Shown: positions 43,248-51,616 of the stretch, piece by piece
Layout: each line of letters opens with the position of its first letter
Numbering within the stretch: the stretch's first letter is position 1
Source of the DNA: SAR116 cluster bacterium AG-355-O21
Lineage (GTDB): Bacteria; Pseudomonadota; Alphaproteobacteria; Thalassobaculales; Thalassobaculaceae
DNA: 64,000 nucleotides
Reading direction: 5' to 3'
Assembly (NCBI GenBank): GCA_003280605.1
Contig: QCEM01000006.1
Coordinates: forward strand, 1-64,000
The notes under the pieces: generated by a model
What the model was told of the DNA's origin: nothing
What the model saw: the letters and a program-made list of their open reading frames with translations, nothing else
Databases searched by the model: none
Translations under genes and position numbers: made by a program

Positions 43248-43985
43248 ATGATACGCAATATCGCGATCATCACATGGCGTGAACTGGTCGCCTATCTCAC
43301 CCAGCCTGTTGCTTATGTGTTCATCATGGCATTCACGGTATTGGCCGCCGGTTTAACCTTTTACGCCGGCGGTTTTCTAGACCGGGGCAGTGCCGAGTTG
43401 TCGGTATTTTTTCAGTTTCATCCCTGGCTTTATCTGGTGCTGATGCCGGCCATTGGCATGCGTCTTTGGGCGGAAGAATATCGCGGCGGGACAATTGAAC
43501 TGCTGCTGACCTTGCCGCTTAGTACCAGCCATGCCGTGGTCGGCAAGTTTTTGGCCGCCTGGATTTTTGCCGCCCTGGCCCTCAGCTTGACCTTTCCGAT
43601 TTGGTTAACCGTCAGCCTGCTGGGACAGCCTGATCATGGTGTCATTGCCAGCGGTTATCTCGGCAGTTGGTTGCTGGCCGGTGGCTTTTTAGCCGTCAGT
43701 GCGGCGGCATCGGCGGCAACCCACAACCAAGTGATCGCCTTTATTTTTGGCATCACACTGTGCTTTTTGCTGCTCGCCGGCGGCGCTGAGATGACGCAAT
43801 CATTGCTTAGAAACTGGGTTGACCCGGCGATTGCCGAAGGGCTTGCAAATATCAATGCCGTGGCACGCTTTCGCAGCTTTGTTGACGGTCTGATTGACCT
43901 GCGTGCAATTATTTTCTTTGTCACTTTGATCGCCAGTGGGCTTTTCGCAAGCGCGGCCTTGGTGCGCGTCAGAACGGGCTCATGA
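43248..43985 (+). CDS. ABC transporter permease, GldF/ABC-2 type (locus B)
   Basis: HPWLYLVLMPAIGMRLWAEEYRGGTIELLLTLPLSTSHAVVGKFLAAW, very similar to 26329..27063; start MIRNIAIITWREL. Confidence 0.9.
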   Translation: MIRNIAIITWRELVAYLTQPVAYVFIMAFTVLAAGLTFYAGGFLDRGSAELSVFFQFHPWLYLVLMPAIGMRLWAEEYRGGTIELLLTLPLSTSHAVVGKFLAAWIFAALALSLTFPIWLTVSLLGQPDHGVIASGYLGSWLLAGGFLAVSAAASAATHNQVIAFIFGITLCFLLLAGGAEMTQSLLRNWVDPAIAEGLANINAVARFRSFVDGLIDLRAIIFFVTLIASGLFASAALVRVRTGS

Positions 43986-45910
43986 TGACCACGGCAGATC
44001 CCAACCCAGCATCGCTCATGACCCGACTTGGCCGCCGCGGGCGGGCCGCTATCGGGGTTTTATTGGCGGCGATCTTTTTCCTGGCGATCAATATCTGGGC
44101 TGAAATCAGCTTGCCAAATCAGCGCTTGGATACCACTGCCGAGCAGCTCTACACACTGACCACCGGCACCAAAGATGTTTTGGCCTCCATCGATGAGCCA
44201 GTGACCCTTCGGCTGGTGCGCAGTCGCAGTCTTGACGGCCTTGGCCCGCAAACCGTTAAACACGCCCAACGGGTGGCGGAGATGTTGGATCTTTATCGCC
44301 GCCTGGCAAACGGTAAGCTGCGCATTGAAACCGTCAATGTGGATCCATTTTCTGCCGCCGAAGACCTGGCCGAGGCCGCTAGAATCAGCAGTCAGACCAA
44401 CACTGCCGGGGCGCGGTTTTATCTTGGCCTCATCGGCACCAATTCGACCGACGGATTTGAGACCATTGACCGTTTATCGCCAACCCGGGCACGCTTCCTA
44501 GAATATGATTTAAGCCGCCTCATCCATGACCTTGCAACCCCGCGCAAGCCGGTGGTTGGGGTTTTAGGTGAGCTGCCGATTTTTGGTGACCGAACGCGCG
44601 GCCTTAAGGCTTTCACGGTTCTGGAAGGGATTCGCGGCTTCTTTGAGATTCGGCCGATCATGGGCAAGGTCAGCGCCATTGACGACGACATCGACATCAT
44701 CATGCTGGCGCAGGCGGTAACGCTCGACCCACAGACACTCTATGCGATCGATCAATTTGTGATGCGCGGTGGCGCTATTTTGGCATTTGTCGATCCCTTA
44801 AGCGAAGCCTTGCCGCGACCGCCGGACGGGGCCGCCATCAATCGTAACGCGGTGCCGACCATCTCGCCTCTCCTGTGGCATTGGGGGGCGGCTGTCAGCG
44901 CCACCCATGTGGCCGCAGATCGGCAGGCTGCGATTAAGGTCAGCGTCACCCAAAATGGTCGCCAAGTTGTCACCGATTATGTGGCCTGGGGAGAATATTC
45001 AGACCGCCGGCTTGCCGCCACCGAGACCATTACCGGCAATTTACGCCGCCTGCAGTTGCGCAGCAGTGGGATCATTTCAGCGACCGGCAATCCGGCCTTG
45101 ACCATCCATCCGCTGATCAGCACCTCGGCAGATTCGATGCGCTTGGCAATTTCCGCGATCGAGCCGGTGCCAAACCCGATTCAATTATTGGCCGACTTTA
45201 AAGCCACAGGCGCGCCATTGGTATTGGCGGCCCGCTTGAGCGGGATTGTGACATCGGCCTATCCCGACGGTCCGCCGGCGGAAATTGCCGATCCGCAAAT
45301 TCGCGGCCGCCATCGCGCAACGGCCAGCAGCCCGCTGGCCATGGTGCTGGTCGCCGACAGTGATTTATTAAGTGATCAAACCTGGTTAGAGACGCGTGCC
45401 GACGGCGGCAAAGTGCCTTTTGCGAATAACGCCGATTTCGTGATCAACGCCTTAGATCAGCTCAGCGGCGGTGCCAAGATGATGGACCTGCGCGGTCGCG
45501 GGGTCGGTGAGCGACGGCTGACCGTGCTTGACGATAGGAACCGCCAAGCTGAGACCGCAAGCCGCGCCCGGGAAGCTGAATTTAGCCAGGCCATCGACCA
45601 GCTCCGCAGCAAGATTGAAAGCCGCACCAGTAGCCGCCGTGGCGGCGCGATGAGTGTCGAGGATGCCTTAGAGATTGAGACCTTGCGGAGTGAAATCCTG
45701 ACCCTTCGCCAGCAATTACGGGCCCGTCAATTCGACGTCCAAAAACAAGTCCGTGATTTGACTAAGCAGATTCAAGCCGCCAATATCTGGGCGGTGCCCC
45801 TCAGCTTAGGCGTTATTTTGCTGGTCCTGACAACCTGGCGGTGGCTTGGCCGGCGGCGGGCGCTGAAGCTCACCGGCACAGCGGTGCAAACAGACGGGCG
45901 GCCAGTATGA
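43982..45910 (+). CDS. GldG family protein (locus B)
   Basis: LYTLTTGTKDVLASIDEPVTLRLVRS, FLEYDLSRLIHDL, C-terminal coiled coil plus TM, as in locus A; 4-bp start/stop overlap with the permease. Confidence 0.88.
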   Translation: MMTTADPNPASLMTRLGRRGRAAIGVLLAAIFFLAINIWAEISLPNQRLDTTAEQLYTLTTGTKDVLASIDEPVTLRLVRSRSLDGLGPQTVKHAQRVAEMLDLYRRLANGKLRIETVNVDPFSAAEDLAEAARISSQTNTAGARFYLGLIGTNSTDGFETIDRLSPTRARFLEYDLSRLIHDLATPRKPVVGVLGELPIFGDRTRGLKAFTVLEGIRGFFEIRPIMGKVSAIDDDIDIIMLAQAVTLDPQTLYAIDQFVMRGGAILAFVDPLSEALPRPPDGAAINRNAVPTISPLLWHWGAAVSATHVAADRQAAIKVSVTQNGRQVVTDYVAWGEYSDRRLAATETITGNLRRLQLRSSGIISATGNPALTIHPLISTSADSMRLAISAIEPVPNPIQLLADFKATGAPLVLAARLSGIVTSAYPDGPPAEIADPQIRGRHRATASSPLAMVLVADSDLLSDQTWLETRADGGKVPFANNADFVINALDQLSGGAKMMDLRGRGVGERRLTVLDDRNRQAETASRAREAEFSQAIDQLRSKIESRTSSRRGGAMSVEDALEIETLRSEILTLRQQLRARQFDVQKQVRDLTKQIQAANIWAVPLSLGVILLVLTTWRWLGRRRALKLTGTAVQTDGRPV

Positions 45911-46941
45911 GTGTGCGCAGCTTTGCCATTTGCCTGATGATTACATTGCTGGCCGTCCTCGGCGCCCTGATGGCGATTTTCGGTCATGATAATAATCCCC
46001 TTGATCAGGAGATTGGCCGCCCTGTCTTCACGCAGTTGGCGGCAAACCCACAAGCCGTCAAACGCATTGAGTTGCGCCACCACAAAGGCGGGTTTTCATT
46101 TATTCGTGACCAGCAGTCATGGCGAAGTGAGGATAAATTCAGTTTCCCGGCCTCCGCCCGGCGGGTTGACGGCCTGCTGAACGACCTGGCCGGTTTGCGG
46201 TTAGCCGAGCCAAAAACCCGCAAGCCGAAACGCTATGCCCGCATTGGTGTCGAGCCGATTGGCCAAGCTGGCGCCCGTGGCGGCCATCTGCGCCTGTATG
46301 ATACGAACGGCGATCTCATTGCCGACGCCATTATCGGCGATCGGATTAGCCGGCCAACCGGCGACGCAAAGGCCGGAACCTTTGTGCGCTTAACCGGCCA
46401 AGCGCAAGCGTGGCTGGCCAGCGGCGCAATTACCTTGCCGTTGACGCTTCGGCCTTGGCTGAACGCCGCCGTGATTGATATGACCCCGGCAACGGTGGCA
46501 GCGGTCGATATTATCGATCTCGATGGCCGGCGCATGGTCAGTCGCAAAACACCGATGCATAGCTTCACCGTAGCGGCCGGCGGCGGTCGTGAAACCGCAT
46601 TCCCCGCCGCCCCGCAAGTGGTCGAGCAACTTCTGACCGCCCTTCAGCCATTGCGCTTCGATGATGTGCGGCCGCGCCAAGCGGGGCCGGCGTTTGTGGC
46701 CACGGCAGGCGTCAAAGTTCGGCGCTTCGATGGTGTGGTGATCGAGATTGAGATCGCCGATGAAAAGGATATCGCCTGGATACGGCTGAACGCTGTGCCG
46801 CCTGCCGGCAATGTGTCAGCGGCGATATCGGCAGAAGTCGCGGCGCTGAACAACCGTCTCAAGCCATGGACATATCAGATTGCCGATTGGATTAACGATC
46901 GCTTGACGGAACCGCTTGACCGCCTTCGCCAGCAGCCGTAG
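45907..46941 (+). CDS. DUF4340 domain-containing protein (locus B)
   Basis: MSVRSFAICLMITLLAVLGALMAIFG TM start; KRIELRHHKGGFSFIRDQQSWR; 4-bp overlap with GldG gene. Confidence 0.83.
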   Translation: MSVRSFAICLMITLLAVLGALMAIFGHDNNPLDQEIGRPVFTQLAANPQAVKRIELRHHKGGFSFIRDQQSWRSEDKFSFPASARRVDGLLNDLAGLRLAEPKTRKPKRYARIGVEPIGQAGARGGHLRLYDTNGDLIADAIIGDRISRPTGDAKAGTFVRLTGQAQAWLASGAITLPLTLRPWLNAAVIDMTPATVAAVDIIDLDGRRMVSRKTPMHSFTVAAGGGRETAFPAAPQVVEQLLTALQPLRFDDVRPRQAGPAFVATAGVKVRRFDGVVIEIEIADEKDIAWIRLNAVPPAGNVSAAISAEVAALNNRLKPWTYQIADWINDRLTEPLDRLRQQP

Positions 46942-47560
46942 GGACCGGCGGCTTTGCCAGTTCCCGCCAACTCTGTACCGAAATTTCGGTTGCCCCACGC
47001 AAGAAAAGCGCTGCCATCATGACCGCCACAACCAAATCCGGCCAGGAACTGCCACTGAGCCAGACCGCGCCGGCCGCAGCAATCACGGCAAGGTTCCCGA
47101 TGGCATCATTCCGGCTACAAATCCAAACCGAGCGGACATTCGCATCGCCGGCGCGAAAGCGAAACAACAACAGGGCGCAGACAATATTTGCCAGCAACGC
47201 CATGGCCCCGACCCAGGTCATGACCAAGGCCACCGGCTGGCCCATGTAGATCATATTATAGATCGCCCATGCCAAAACCCACAGCCCGACAAGCCCCAAG
47301 CTCAGGGCTTTCAATAACGCCGCCCAAGAGCGCCAAGCCGGCGGCTTGGAAATGACATATAAACTAATCGCGTAGGTCACTGAATCCGCCAGAAAATCAA
47401 GCGCATCGGCCTGCAAAGCGACCGATTGACCATGAACACCAGCGACCATCTCGACCAAAAACATTGCTGCATTAATGGTGATAACGATCCACAAAACACG
47501 TTTGTAAGATACTGACATGCCGGCGAAAACGGCCGCCCTACAACCACAATCTTTATCCAT
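46892..47560 (-). CDS. Cation diffusion facilitator-like transporter
   Basis: ADALDFLADSVTYAISL and SRNDAIGNLAVIAAA motifs; about six TM; start MDKDCGCRAAVFAGMSVSYKR. Confidence 0.82.
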   Translation of the reverse strand: MDKDCGCRAAVFAGMSVSYKRVLWIVITINAAMFLVEMVAGVHGQSVALQADALDFLADSVTYAISLYVISKPPAWRSWAALLKALSLGLVGLWVLAWAIYNMIYMGQPVALVMTWVGAMALLANIVCALLLFRFRAGDANVRSVWICSRNDAIGNLAVIAAAGAVWLSGSSWPDLVVAVMMAALFLRGATEISVQSWRELAKPPVPTAAGEGGQAVPSSDR

Positions 47561-47694
47561 ACCACCCCACCATCGTAACGTGTATTTTAGCACATAAAGT
47601 AGCCCTGATACAACGCCTGGCGGGTGGCTGTTAACTGACCTATACTGGTGCCATATGTATCACGCTGGAGTATCTTTTTGCCGTGTCACCTATG

Positions 47695-48564
47695 CGCTTA
47701 AAACAAGATCAAATTGACCGCTTTTGGCGCGATGGCTGCTTGGTCGTCGAGAATGCCGTCAGCGCCCAGCAACTTGCCGCCATTAACGCCGAGCTGCAGA
47801 GCTGGGTCGAGGAAAGCCGGCAGCACACATCGCCCTTTGGTCCCCTGACAATTGATGAGCGGCCACGGTTTGACATGGGCGCCGAGCATAGCGCCGATCG
47901 CCCGGCATTGCGGCGGGTGAATAATCCTGCCGAAATCTCTCCTGCATATATGGAGGTGATGCGCGATTCCGCAATGGTCGACATGGTTGCCGATCTGATT
48001 GGCCCAGATGTGAAATATCATCACTGTAAGCTCAATATCAAACTGCCAGGCGCGCAAACGCGGGTGCATTTTCATCAAGACTTTATGTACACACCACACA
48101 CCAATGATGACATCGTCACAGCATTGCTGATGCTTGAGGATGTTGATGAGACCAATGGCTGCTTGATGATTGTTCCCGGCAGCCATCGTGGTCCACTGGA
48201 CAGTCTTTTTGCCGATGGTGTCTTTACCGGCATGGTGGCCGACGCGCGGGCCAGTGAGTTGACCGCCGCGCAAGTTCCGGCGATGGGCAAAGCTGGCTCG
48301 GTCTGTCTGATGCACACGCGGCTACAACATGCCTCGGAGCCAAACGCAGGCAGCCGTGCACGGCCCCTTTACATTTGTGTTTACAGCGCGGCCGATGCGG
48401 TGCCGATTGCACGCAATCCCATGCCTAGCCCGCATGAAGGCATGATTGTCCGGGGTCGGCCGAGCGCCTCCGCGCGCATGGTTGACCTTCAAGTTGAGCT
48501 GCCCAAACAGCCGAAATCAGCCTCCTTTTTCACCGTCCAAGGGCAAGCCTCGGTGGAAGCTTAA
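47695..48564 (+). CDS. Phytanoyl-CoA dioxygenase family protein
   Basis: FHQDFMYTPHTNDDIVTALLMLEDVDETNGCLMIVPGSHRGP; HXD motif and downstream His. Confidence 0.88.
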   Translation, partial: RLKQDQIDRFWRDGCLVVENAVSAQQLAAINAELQSWVEESRQHTSPFGPLTIDERPRFDMGAEHSADRPALRRVNNPAEISPAYMEVMRDSAMVDMVADLIGPDVKYHHCKLNIKLPGAQTRVHFHQDFMYTPHTNDDIVTALLMLEDVDETNGCLMIVPGSHRGPLDSLFADGVFTGMVADARASELTAAQVPAMGKAGSVCLMHTRLQHASEPNAGSRARPLYICVYSAADAVPIARNPMPSPHEGMIVRGRPSASARMVDLQVELPKQPKSASFFTVQGQASVEA

Positions 48565-49334
48565 CGGCGATCTTCTGCCGTCGCGACTTTCGGACTTGCC
48601 GTCAGATCAAGACCGTCAATGATGGTTTCTTTCAGCGCCTGTACCTGCGAGTCGGCGCGCCGCCGTGGCCGCCGCATGGTGACCTCAGAAATGCTATGGA
48701 TCCTGCCTGGTTGACCCTGCATCGACACCACACGATCGGATAACACCACACCTTCTTCAACATCATGTGTCACCAGAACCATGGTAATATTGAGCGCCGA
48801 CCAAAGACCGAGGAGGTGATCCTGCAAGCTTTGCCGGGTGAAGCTATCAAGTGCGCTGAATGGCTCATCAAGCAGCAAAACAGACGGTTTTCGTGCAAGC
48901 GCCCGGGCAATCGCAACCCGCTGCGCCATGCCACCCGATAATTCTTTCGGCAGCGCAGCTGCGAATTTGGATAAACCGACTTTGGCCAAAGCATCGTCTA
49001 TTAGTCTTTCCTGCTGCCGCCAGGGCTGGTGCAACAGCGCCAAACGGATATTCTCGCGGGCCGATAGCCAGGGCATCAAGCGCGGCTCTTGAAAAACCAT
49101 TGCTGCCGGCGGCTTTGGTCCCGTTACCGTTTGACCGGCGAGGCGAACCGCGCCGGCCGATGGTTGTGTGAGACCGGAAATGATCCGTAACAACGTTGAC
49201 TTGCCGCAACCTGAGGTGCCAACGAGTGAGACGATTTCAGATGTATCAATGGTCAAGTTAATGTTTTCAAGCGCGTTATTTTGCTGCCCCTGACGACGGC
49301 CAAAGGTTTTTGATACGTTTCTGACTTCAAGCAT
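48561..49334 (-). CDS. ABC transporter ATP-binding protein, nitrate/sulfonate/taurine type
   Basis: GTSGCGKSTLLRIISGLTQPSAG, ELSGGMAQRVAIARALARKPSVLLLDEPFSALDSFTRQ; start MLEVRNVSKTFG. Confidence 0.92.
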   Translation of the reverse strand: MLEVRNVSKTFGRRQGQQNNALENINLTIDTSEIVSLVGTSGCGKSTLLRIISGLTQPSAGAVRLAGQTVTGPKPPAAMVFQEPRLMPWLSARENIRLALLHQPWRQQERLIDDALAKVGLSKFAAALPKELSGGMAQRVAIARALARKPSVLLLDEPFSALDSFTRQSLQDHLLGLWSALNITMVLVTHDVEEGVVLSDRVVSMQGQPGRIHSISEVTMRRPRRRADSQVQALKETIIDGLDLTASPKVATAEDRR

Positions 49335-50184
49335 GTTCACGCTCCTGAAGGCTAAAGTTATCGTCACGCCAATGCAGTAAGCGCTCGCTAACTGCGGTGA
49401 TCGCGGTATCGGACAGCTTTCCGACAATGGCGAACAACACCAGTGCCGCGATTATGATCGACGGCCGGCCGGTCATCTGACCATCAAGCATTAGGAAACC
49501 AAGCCCTTCGCTCGCACCCATGAGTTCAGCGGCAATCACAAACATCCAGCCAAGCGCCAAGCCCGCCCGCAGGCCGGTGAAATAAGCAGGCAAGGTCGCC
49601 GGTAAAAGGATCCGCCGCACCATATCGACACGGCCAAGACCATTGATGCGGCCAACTTCAACCAGTTTACGATCCGTGCCGTCGATGCCAGACAACAGGT
49701 TAAGATAAACGGGAAAGAACACACCAACGGCAATCAGGGTCACCTTTGAGGTTTCAAAAATGCCAAACCAGAGAATGAAAATGGGCACCCAAGCAAGCGA
49801 AGGCACTGCCTTCAAAGCTTGTAAACTCGGATCGAGATAGTCACGTGCGTGGCGGGAGTAACCAGCGATTGCGGCAAGCAAAGTGGCACAGCCGGCACCC
49901 AGTGCAAAACCGATAACAACCCGCCACCCGGTGACCGCAATATGCGTAAACAGCGCCCCATCGGCGGCCAGTTCAAGAATGTCGGTCAGGATCAAAAGCG
50001 GCGGCGGCACCAAATGCGCTGGAAACAGCTGAACCAATGTTAAGATATGCCAGATGATGACCCCGGCGACCGGCAGCAACAGCCCCCGTAACCAACGCTG
50101 GGTATGGCGCAACAGGGCCGGGCGACGACGACGTCGCCCAGCCTGTCCCCAACCGCTTGGTGTTGCGGTGAGATTGATGCTCAT
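49327..50184 (-). CDS. ABC transporter permease, SsuC/TauC type
   Basis: AVPSLAWVPIFILWFGIFETSKVTLIAVGVFFPVYLNLLSGI; GLRAGLALGWMFVIAAELMGASEGLGFLM. Confidence 0.92.
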   Translation of the reverse strand: MSINLTATPSGWGQAGRRRRRPALLRHTQRWLRGLLLPVAGVIIWHILTLVQLFPAHLVPPPLLILTDILELAADGALFTHIAVTGWRVVIGFALGAGCATLLAAIAGYSRHARDYLDPSLQALKAVPSLAWVPIFILWFGIFETSKVTLIAVGVFFPVYLNLLSGIDGTDRKLVEVGRINGLGRVDMVRRILLPATLPAYFTGLRAGLALGWMFVIAAELMGASEGLGFLMLDGQMTGRPSIIIAALVLFAIVGKLSDTAITAVSERLLHWRDDNFSLQEREHA

Positions 50185-50187
50185 CGC

Positions 50188-51180
50188 TTAAAATGCCCGC
50201 ACGGCATTAATGAAGCGGATATCAATCAGCTCATCGACGGTTTGGGCGATATCCACATCCGCTTTAATTATCCCGATTTTTTGCAGAATATCACCCGCGG
50301 CCAAAAAGGTTTGGCGATGCGCCTTGCCGATGGTGGGGTTGGAAATATCTGTCCGCTCTCCCAACTGCAGCGCCGCTACTTTTGGCTCAACCCGTGCCGC
50401 CTTGACCAAGGCTGCTTCTAGTTCGGCTGGGTGTGTGAGGGCATATCGACGCGCCCGCTCATACACCAGCAGCACCCGCTCAACCAGTTTTGGGTTGCGC
50501 GATGCAAAAGCTTCCCGAACATTCAAAATCCCATAGGTATTCAAATCGGGATTGCGAAAAAATAGCTCGGTATCGCCGGCAAGCTGGCCTTTCGCCATAT
50601 GCAGATCAAGCCCGGCCCAGGCATCCACCTGATCCTTGATCAAAGCGGTATAACCATCAGGATGTTGCAGCAGGACGGGGGTTATATCGCGCTCGCTCAG
50701 ACCAACGGAATCTAACGCCCGCAGCAGGAAAATATGCGGGTCAGTTCCTCGCGTCACCGCCACACGCTTGCCTTTCAGGTCTGCAATCCGCTTGATCCCA
50801 GAACCACGGCGGGTAACCAACGCCGTCCATTCTGGTTTCGAGTAAACATAGACCGCCTTGATCGGCAAACCGCCGGCACGGCCAATCACCGATGCCGCCC
50901 CTGCGGTCGACCCAAAGTCGACAGATCCGCCGCGCAAAAATTCCAGCGCCTTATTCGATCCGAACGATAGGACCCAGCGAACTTTAATGCCTTCCGCAGC
51001 CAAATCTTCTTCAAGCCAGCCTTTTTGCTTGAGCAAAATGCTGACCGGGTCGTAATAAGCCCAATCGACGGTGATCGTGCTTGGCTTATCGGCAGCGGTG
51101 GCAGGCGTGTAGAAGGCCAGGGCCGCCCAGGCAAAAATCGCCGACACCCAAACCGTTGGTTTGATTTTCATCGTAAACAT
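50188..51180 (-). CDS. ABC transporter substrate-binding protein, aliphatic sulfonate (SsuA-like) family
   Basis: ITVDWAYYDPVSILLKQKGWLEEDLAAEGIKVRWV, FLRGGSVDFGSTAGAASVIGRAGGLPIKAVYVYSKPEWTALV; signal peptide. Confidence 0.9.
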   Translation of the reverse strand: MFTMKIKPTVWVSAIFAWAALAFYTPATAADKPSTITVDWAYYDPVSILLKQKGWLEEDLAAEGIKVRWVLSFGSNKALEFLRGGSVDFGSTAGAASVIGRAGGLPIKAVYVYSKPEWTALVTRRGSGIKRIADLKGKRVAVTRGTDPHIFLLRALDSVGLSERDITPVLLQHPDGYTALIKDQVDAWAGLDLHMAKGQLAGDTELFFRNPDLNTYGILNVREAFASRNPKLVERVLLVYERARRYALTHPAELEAALVKAARVEPKVAALQLGERTDISNPTIGKAHRQTFLAAGDILQKIGIIKADVDIAQTVDELIDIRFINAVRAF

Positions 51181-51189
51181 TTGTCATCT

Positions 51190-51226
51190 CCTCTTGCGGG
51201 CGCTCAAAAAAGCGCCCCATAAGAGG
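51190..51226 (-). promoter_or_regulatory. Shine-Dalgarno-sequestering hairpin of the SsuA-like gene
   Basis: Minus strand CCTCTT-atg-GGGCGCT-tttttg-AGCGCCC-gc-AAGAGG, then AGATGACAA-ATG; the 3' arm AAGAGG is the ribosome-binding site. Confidence 0.7.
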
Positions 51227-51319
51227 CTCGATTTTCAGTGAACAGGAGAAGCTACGATGATGACTGGGATCGCGTGCCCCGAGCGCCAAAAAAGCCGCTG
51301 AGACGATTGTCCTCGGGAT

Positions 51320-51391
51320 AATAAGCCCCGTGGTCCTTGGGACAAAAAGCCCCGTGGTCCTTGGGACAAAAAGCCCCACAATCCTGGAGAC
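51320..51391. repeat. Tandem repeat, 24-bp unit AAAAAGCCCCGTGGTCCTTGGGAC, three copies (third diverged), with a partial unit after it
   Basis: Units 51320-51343, 51344-51367, 51368-51391 read directly. Confidence 0.9.
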
Positions 51392-51392
51392 G

Positions 51393-51431
51393 AAAAAGCC
51401 CCACGTCACTCACCGTGGGACTCGCTCCCAC
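51393..51431 (-). promoter_or_regulatory. Attenuator-like pair of mutually exclusive hairpins ending in a U-run
   Basis: Minus strand GTGGGA-gcgag-TCCCAC overlaps CCCACG-gtgagtga-CGTGGG-GC-TTTTT. Confidence 0.6.
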
Positions 51432-51480
51432 TCGCTTTAGCTGGATTTTATATAGCGCCCCGCAAGCTGAGCCTCAAATT

Positions 51481-51526
51481 AGCGCTGATAAAAAATTATT
51501 CTAATTTTTTGATCAACACAAGCGCT
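51481..51526. repeat. Nested inverted repeat in the divergent promoter region
   Basis: AGCGCT-GAT-AAAAAATTA-ttc-TAATTTTTT-GATC...-AGCGCT. Confidence 0.7.
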
Positions 51527-51616
51527 GTTTTTACATCTATGGCCATGAGGGGCCTTTATCGGCTATTGTGCCGACCTAGTAATATTCTTTCGTTATGATC
51601 TTTGGAGTTAAGACCG

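Noticed and set aside
47698-48315. 205-aa minus-strand ORF inside the phytanoyl-CoA dioxygenase gene
   Set aside because: Antisense shadow ORF; His-rich, no domain
51320-51391. 24-bp repeats as a CRISPR array
   Set aside because: Units are directly adjacent with no spacers and there are no cas genes in the window
51190-51431. ykkC/mini-ykkC guanidine riboswitch ahead of the sulfonate-type ABC operon
   Set aside because: The conserved ykkC core and paired ACGR loops I remember are not visible; structure kept as an unclassified leader
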